A DNA stretch of 9,772 nt, taken from Sphingobacterium thalpophilum (GTDB lineage: Bacteria; Bacteroidota; Bacteroidia; Flavobacteriales; Flavobacteriaceae). This document shows, piece after piece, positions 7,082-9,772 of the stretch. The stretch's first letter is position 1. Each line of letters begins with the position of its first letter. The position numbers and the translations under genes are program-made. Below the pieces are notes generated by a model that saw nothing but the letters and a program-made list of their open reading frames with translations, had not been told where the DNA came from and did no database searches. The stretch covers positions 1-9,772 of the forward strand of contig CALPOS020000065.1 in assembly GCA_943325255.2 (NCBI GenBank), given 5' to 3'.

Positions 7082-7693
7082 ATGAGTCGAAAAGAACATT
7101 GGGAAAACGTTTTTGCAACCAAGCAAGAAACGGAAGTGAGTTGGTATCAACCATCACCTAAAACTTCACTGGATTTTATTTCAAAATTGAATCTTCAAAA
7201 GGAAGCGAAAATCATAGATGTAGGCGGAGGCGATAGTTATTTGGTAGATGCGATATTAGAACGTGGTTTTACCAACATTACTTTGTTGGATATTTCCGAC
7301 AAGGCTATTGAACGGATTCAGAATAGGTTAGGAGCGAAGGCTAAGGACGTGACTTTTATCGTTTCAGATGTGTTGGATTTTACTCCAATTGAAACGTATG
7401 ATTTGTGGCACGATCGGGCGTCTTTTCATTTTCAAACGGAGGAAAGCCAGATTCAAAAATATGCGGACATTGTGGCAAACGCTGTAGCGGCCAATGGGCA
7501 TCTCATTATCGGAACGTTCTCTGAGAATGGCCCTAAAAAGTGCAGTGGTTTGGACATTACACAATATAACGAAGCGTCGATGAAAGCTGTTTTTGAAACT
7601 CATTTTGAATCCTTGAATTCGATTACGGAAGATCACACCACGCCATTTGATACGATTCAAAATTTTATTTTTTGCAGTCTTAAAAAGAAGTAA
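7082..7693 (+). CDS. Class I SAM-dependent methyltransferase in the arsenic operon
   Basis: A 203-residue Rossmann-fold methyltransferase. Motif I is IIDVGGGDS (44-52), the acidic residue that would hold the SAM ribose hydroxyls is Asp70 (LLDIS), and Asp96 (SDVLDF) fits the adenine-binding position. The N-terminus EHWENVFATKQETEVSWYQ and the HDRASFHF segment (110-117) match a widespread small methyltransferase family that often accompanies ars genes. It is not ArsM: it is much shorter and has only two cysteines (154 and 198), not the conserved three or four of arsenite methyltransferases. The substrate is unknown; an arsenic-related small molecule is possible from context only. I chose the ATG at 7082; a TTG at 7070 would overlap the DUF6428 stop. 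The gap to the DUF6428 gene is 2 bp and to arsC 3 bp, so it is surely in the same operon. Confidence 0.8.
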   Translation: MSRKEHWENVFATKQETEVSWYQPSPKTSLDFISKLNLQKEAKIIDVGGGDSYLVDAILERGFTNITLLDISDKAIERIQNRLGAKAKDVTFIVSDVLDFTPIETYDLWHDRASFHFQTEESQIQKYADIVANAVAANGHLIIGTFSENGPKKCSGLDITQYNEASMKAVFETHFESLNSITEDHTTPFDTIQNFIFCSLKKK

Positions 7694-7696
7694 TAG

Positions 7697-8308
7697 ATGT
7701 ATTCAAAATTAAAAACTACCATCCACTCGATAGCGGAAGCAAAGGTTTCTCAAGAACGACAAGCCATCTTGCAATCGTCAATCGATTATATTCAGACGAA
7801 TGTTTCAGATGGAACATCCATTCGATTAAATTTTATCTGCACGCACAACTCCAGAAGAAGTCATTTGTCGCAAATTTGGGCGCAAACCATGGCGTTTCAT
7901 TTCGGAATCAAAAATGTGTTTTGCTATTCTGGCGGCACAGAAGCCACGGCAATGTTTCCGAAAGTGGGTGAAACTTTGGGCAATCAAGGATTTGAAATTC
8001 AAAAATTGAGTCAAGAAAGTAATCCAGTTTACGCGGTGAAGTTTGATGAAAATGAGCCCGCCATTATTTGTTTTTCAAAGAAATTTGACGATGCTTTCAA
8101 TCCAACTTCCGAATTTGGAGCGATTATGACTTGTTCCTCCGCTGATGAAAGTTGTCCTTTTATTGCTGGTGCTGAAGTGCGTTTGCCGATTCGTTATGAC
8201 GACCCAAAAGCTTTTGACGGAACAGATCTCATGAATGCCAAATATGCGGAGCGAAGTCTCGAAATTGCCTCAGAAATGTATTACGTATTTTCTTCAATAA
8301 AATCATGA
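7697..8308 (+). CDS. arsC: Arsenate reductase, low-molecular-weight tyrosine-phosphatase type (thioredoxin-coupled)
   Basis: A 203-residue reductase of the LMW-phosphatase/ArsC fold, reducing arsenate to arsenite with electrons from thioredoxin. The catalytic phosphate-type loop is CTHNSRR (Cys48 to Arg54, CX5R) followed by SHLSQ. The redox pair Cys146/Cys153 in CSSADESCP has the same spacing as Cys82/Cys89 of the plasmid pI258 enzyme, and the general-acid region is YDDP (Asp168/Asp169). All three catalytic cysteines are therefore present, which separates it from plain tyrosine phosphatases. It is about 70 residues longer than pI258 ArsC, with a roughly 40-residue helical N-terminal extension and a longer middle region; this long form is common in Bacteroidetes. 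The ATG at 7697 follows the methyltransferase stop by 3 bp, and the TGA overlaps the start of the exporter gene by 4 bp (ATGA), suggesting coupled translation. Confidence 0.92.
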   Translation: MYSKLKTTIHSIAEAKVSQERQAILQSSIDYIQTNVSDGTSIRLNFICTHNSRRSHLSQIWAQTMAFHFGIKNVFCYSGGTEATAMFPKVGETLGNQGFEIQKLSQESNPVYAVKFDENEPAIICFSKKFDDAFNPTSEFGAIMTCSSADESCPFIAGAEVRLPIRYDDPKAFDGTDLMNAKYAERSLEIASEMYYVFSSIKS

Positions 8309-9336
8309 AAAAAAGGCTGTCTTTCCTCGACCAATATTTGACGCTTTGGATATTTCTCGCCATGTTACTTGGTGTTGGCATTGGCTATTTTATTCCCAAT
8401 TCTTCTGGTTTTATCAATTCGTTTTCATCGGGAACGACTAATGTCCCGTTGGCGATTGGTTTGATTTTGATGATGTATCCACCGTTGACAAAAATCGATT
8501 TTTCGAAGATTCCGAAGATGTTCGAGCAACCCAAACTATTGACCGCATCCTTTTTTATCACTTGGATTGTCGGTCCATTTCTCATGTTTTTGTTGTCTAC
8601 TTTTTTCTTACGGGATTATCCGGAATACATGACTGGACTCATAATCATTGGCATTGCGCCCTGCATTGCGATGGTGATTGTTTGGAATGAATTGGCGGAA
8701 GGCAATCGCGAATTGACTGCTGGACTGATCGGAATAAACAGCTTGTTGCAAGTTTTTTTCTTTAGTTCGTATGCGTATTTTTATTTGAAAGTAATGCTGC
8801 CCTTATTCGGAATTAAAGGTTTGGAGCTGGACATTACCATTGTAGAAATTGCGCAAACTGTTGGGATTTATCTCGGAATTCCATTTGTTTTGGCCGTTAG
8901 CAGTCGATTTTTGATTAGAAAGTATATCGGAGAGAAATGGTTCAATCAAAAATTTATTCCGTTTGTTTCGCCGATTACGTTGATGGCGTTGCTGTTTACC
9001 ATCGTGGTGATGTTTAGTTTGAAAGGCGCCATGATTGTCGATTTACCTTTGGATGTCATTCGAATTGCGATTCCATTAGTGATCTTTTTTGCGATTATGT
9101 TTTTCTTGATGTTTTTTGTGTCGAAGAAAATCGGTGCCAATTATCGCGATGCGGCGGCCTTATCGTTTACTGCAGCGGGAAACAATTTTGAGTTGGCGAT
9201 TGCGGTTTCAATTGGTGTTTTCGGAATTAATAGTGGGCAAGCCTTTGCGGGTGTGATTGGTCCGTTGGTGGAAGTTCCGGCATTGATTATTTTGGTGAAT
9301 GTGGCTTTTTGGTTGAAGAAAAAATACTTTATCTAA
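8305..9336 (+). CDS. acr3: ACR3-family arsenite efflux permease
   Basis: A 343-residue inner-membrane exporter with about ten hydrophobic segments, of normal family length (the gene is often annotated arsB as well). ACR3 extrudes arsenite, and sometimes antimonite, driven by the proton gradient. The signature GIAPCIAMVIVWNELAEGN (116-134) contains Cys120, matching the cysteine found essential in characterised ACR3 proteins, and the late motif GVIGPLVEVPALI carries the conserved Glu in the last membrane region. The N-terminus LSFLDQYLTLWIFLAMLLG is typical of the bacterial form. The start ATG overlaps the arsC stop by 4 bp. It is the last protein gene of the operon; the transcript probably continues through the following non-coding segment to the terminator at 9541-9570. 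Confidence 0.95.
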   Translation: MKKRLSFLDQYLTLWIFLAMLLGVGIGYFIPNSSGFINSFSSGTTNVPLAIGLILMMYPPLTKIDFSKIPKMFEQPKLLTASFFITWIVGPFLMFLLSTFFLRDYPEYMTGLIIIGIAPCIAMVIVWNELAEGNRELTAGLIGINSLLQVFFFSSYAYFYLKVMLPLFGIKGLELDITIVEIAQTVGIYLGIPFVLAVSSRFLIRKYIGEKWFNQKFIPFVSPITLMALLFTIVVMFSLKGAMIVDLPLDVIRIAIPLVIFFAIMFFLMFFVSKKIGANYRDAAALSFTAAGNNFELAIAVSIGVFGINSGQAFAGVIGPLVEVPALIILVNVAFWLKKKYFI

Positions 9337-9348
9337 CAAATTTTTGTG

Positions 9349-9536
9349 TTTTGGTCCGGGTTGCGTGAGGGCGGAGGCGAAAATGACGAACGTTCTTTTT
9401 GTATTTTTTGTAGGCGAAAAACAGCGACTTAGAAGCTCCTTTAGCGACTAACAAAAAAACAAAAAGTAGTGAGGAATTGCAGTCGCAGACCGACGGCATG
9501 TAAGGCCAGTGGTAAGGAATGCCGGCACGCCCAAAA
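9349..9536 (+). ncRNA. Candidate structured RNA element downstream of acr3 (possibly a Flavo-1-like motif)
   Basis: A visibly GC-richer, non-coding segment with nested pairing. The closing helix is TTTTGG (9349-9354) with CCAAAA (9531-9536), continued by GCGTG (9363-9367) with CACGC (9526-9530) across an 8-nt bulge. A central 16-bp A/T stem pairs 9395-9402 with 9459-9466 and 9404-9411 with 9451-9458, with one bulged A at 9403. Inside it, AGCGACT occurs twice. A 3' hairpin pairs CGGCAT (9494-9499) with ATGCCG (9519-9524). The GGGTTGCGTGAGGG start resembles sequences I associate with repeated flavobacterial intergenic RNAs such as Flavo-1; this is memory, not a search. The following terminator supports plus-strand transcription, probably by read-through from acr3, since I see no promoter in front. 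Alternative: a mobile palindromic repeat rather than a functional RNA. Confidence 0.45.
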
Positions 9537-9540
9537 TAAA

Positions 9541-9570
9541 AAAGGTGGACAAAATTAACTGTCCACCTTT
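9541..9570 (+). terminator. Strong stem-loop terminator at the end of the arsenic operon
   Basis: AAAGGTGGACA (9541-9551) and TGTCCACCTTT (9560-9570) form a perfect 11-bp stem with an 8-nt loop. The stem ends in TTT followed by GTTATATTT, and the sequence before it is A-rich, so it could act in both directions. It is the natural 3' end of the arsenic operon and of the preceding candidate RNA. Confidence 0.75.
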
Positions 9571-9587
9571 GTTATATTTAATTATCT

Positions 9588-9772
9588 TAACCCGTTGGGT
9601 GTAATTAGTTTTTGATGATAATTTTTCGTCAGTTCGAGTGATTTTCGATAGAAAATCGTATCGAGAACAAGGAAAATTTCATTAAAAACGGTTCTCGATA
9701 CATTTTTTGTTCCGTTTCTCTGCACAAAAAACACTCGAACTGACGTTTTTAATAATTGCACCCAACGGGTTA
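9588..9772. repeat. 185-bp cloverleaf-forming element with 20-bp terminal inverted repeats (MITE/REP-like)
   Basis: The ends TAACCCGTTGGGTG(T)AATTA (9588-9607) and its inverted copy (9753-9772) match over 20 bp with one mismatch, which would be a G-U pair in RNA. A second, perfect 14-bp pair, CGTCAGTTCGAGTG (9627-9640) and CACTCGAACTGACG (9732-9745), closes a junction with three hairpins: GATTTTC/GAAAATC (9640-9646/9651-9657), GTATCGAGAAC/GTTCTCGATAC (9658-9668/9691-9701) and TTTTTTGT/ACAAAAAA (9703-9710/9724-9731). The first shares base 9640 with the closing stem. Each terminal repeat also contains its own ACCC/GGGT mini-hairpin. No ORF is present, so any mobilising enzyme must act in trans. 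The element ends exactly at the window edge, so the right flank and any target duplication cannot be seen. Confidence 0.75.

Noticed and set aside
7082..7693. Annotation as arsenite methyltransferase ArsM
   Set aside because: Too short (203 residues) and only two cysteines; ArsM needs a longer protein with three or four conserved cysteines.
9627..9745. Cloverleaf read as a tRNA gene
   Set aside because: Stem lengths, loop sizes and total length do not fit a tRNA; there is no T-loop GTTCRANYC in the right arm, no anticodon-like loop and no CCA end.

Overview
The window looks like chromosomal DNA from a member of the Flavobacteriaceae, probably Flavobacterium or a close relative. The evidence is the AT-rich sequence, proteins that read like flavobacterial orthologues (LolA, a long FtsK, a RibB N-terminus, a DUF6428 protein), promoters with the Bacteroidetes -7 element TAnnTTTG, A-rich start regions without clear Shine-Dalgarno sites, and the style of the intergenic repeats. 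This assignment is inference from recognised families; no search was run.

Left half (1-5909, minus strand): a tightly packed housekeeping and envelope cluster read right to left: tpx (thiol peroxidase), dgkA-type lipid kinase, ftsK (DNA translocase), lolA (lipoprotein carrier), an LptF/LptG permease, and the N-terminal part of ribB or ribBA, which runs off the left edge. Gaps are 1-29 bp, so it is probably one transcript starting at a promoter just upstream of tpx. LolA and the Lpt permease both serve outer-membrane assembly, and FtsK serves chromosome segregation at the septum.

Right half (5987-9336, plus strand): a divergently transcribed arsenic-resistance operon: arsR, a Cys-rich DUF6428 protein, a small SAM-dependent methyltransferase, a thioredoxin-type arsenate reductase with a CX5R loop, and an ACR3 arsenite exporter. 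A perfect 11-bp-arm inverted repeat overlapping the predicted arsR -7 element is the obvious ArsR operator. The expected logic is: arsenite releases ArsR, ArsC reduces arsenate to arsenite, and ACR3 pumps it out. The DUF6428 protein (C-terminal CC-x5-CC tail) and the methyltransferase are the uncharacterised parts. A 126-bp inverted-repeat element separates arsR from the rest.

Right end (9337-9772): no protein gene. It holds a GC-richer, foldable ~190-nt segment that may be a flavobacterial structured RNA, a strong stem-loop terminator, and a 185-bp element with 20-bp terminal inverted repeats whose interior folds into a cloverleaf of nested perfect stems. These two non-coding elements are the most unusual objects in the window.
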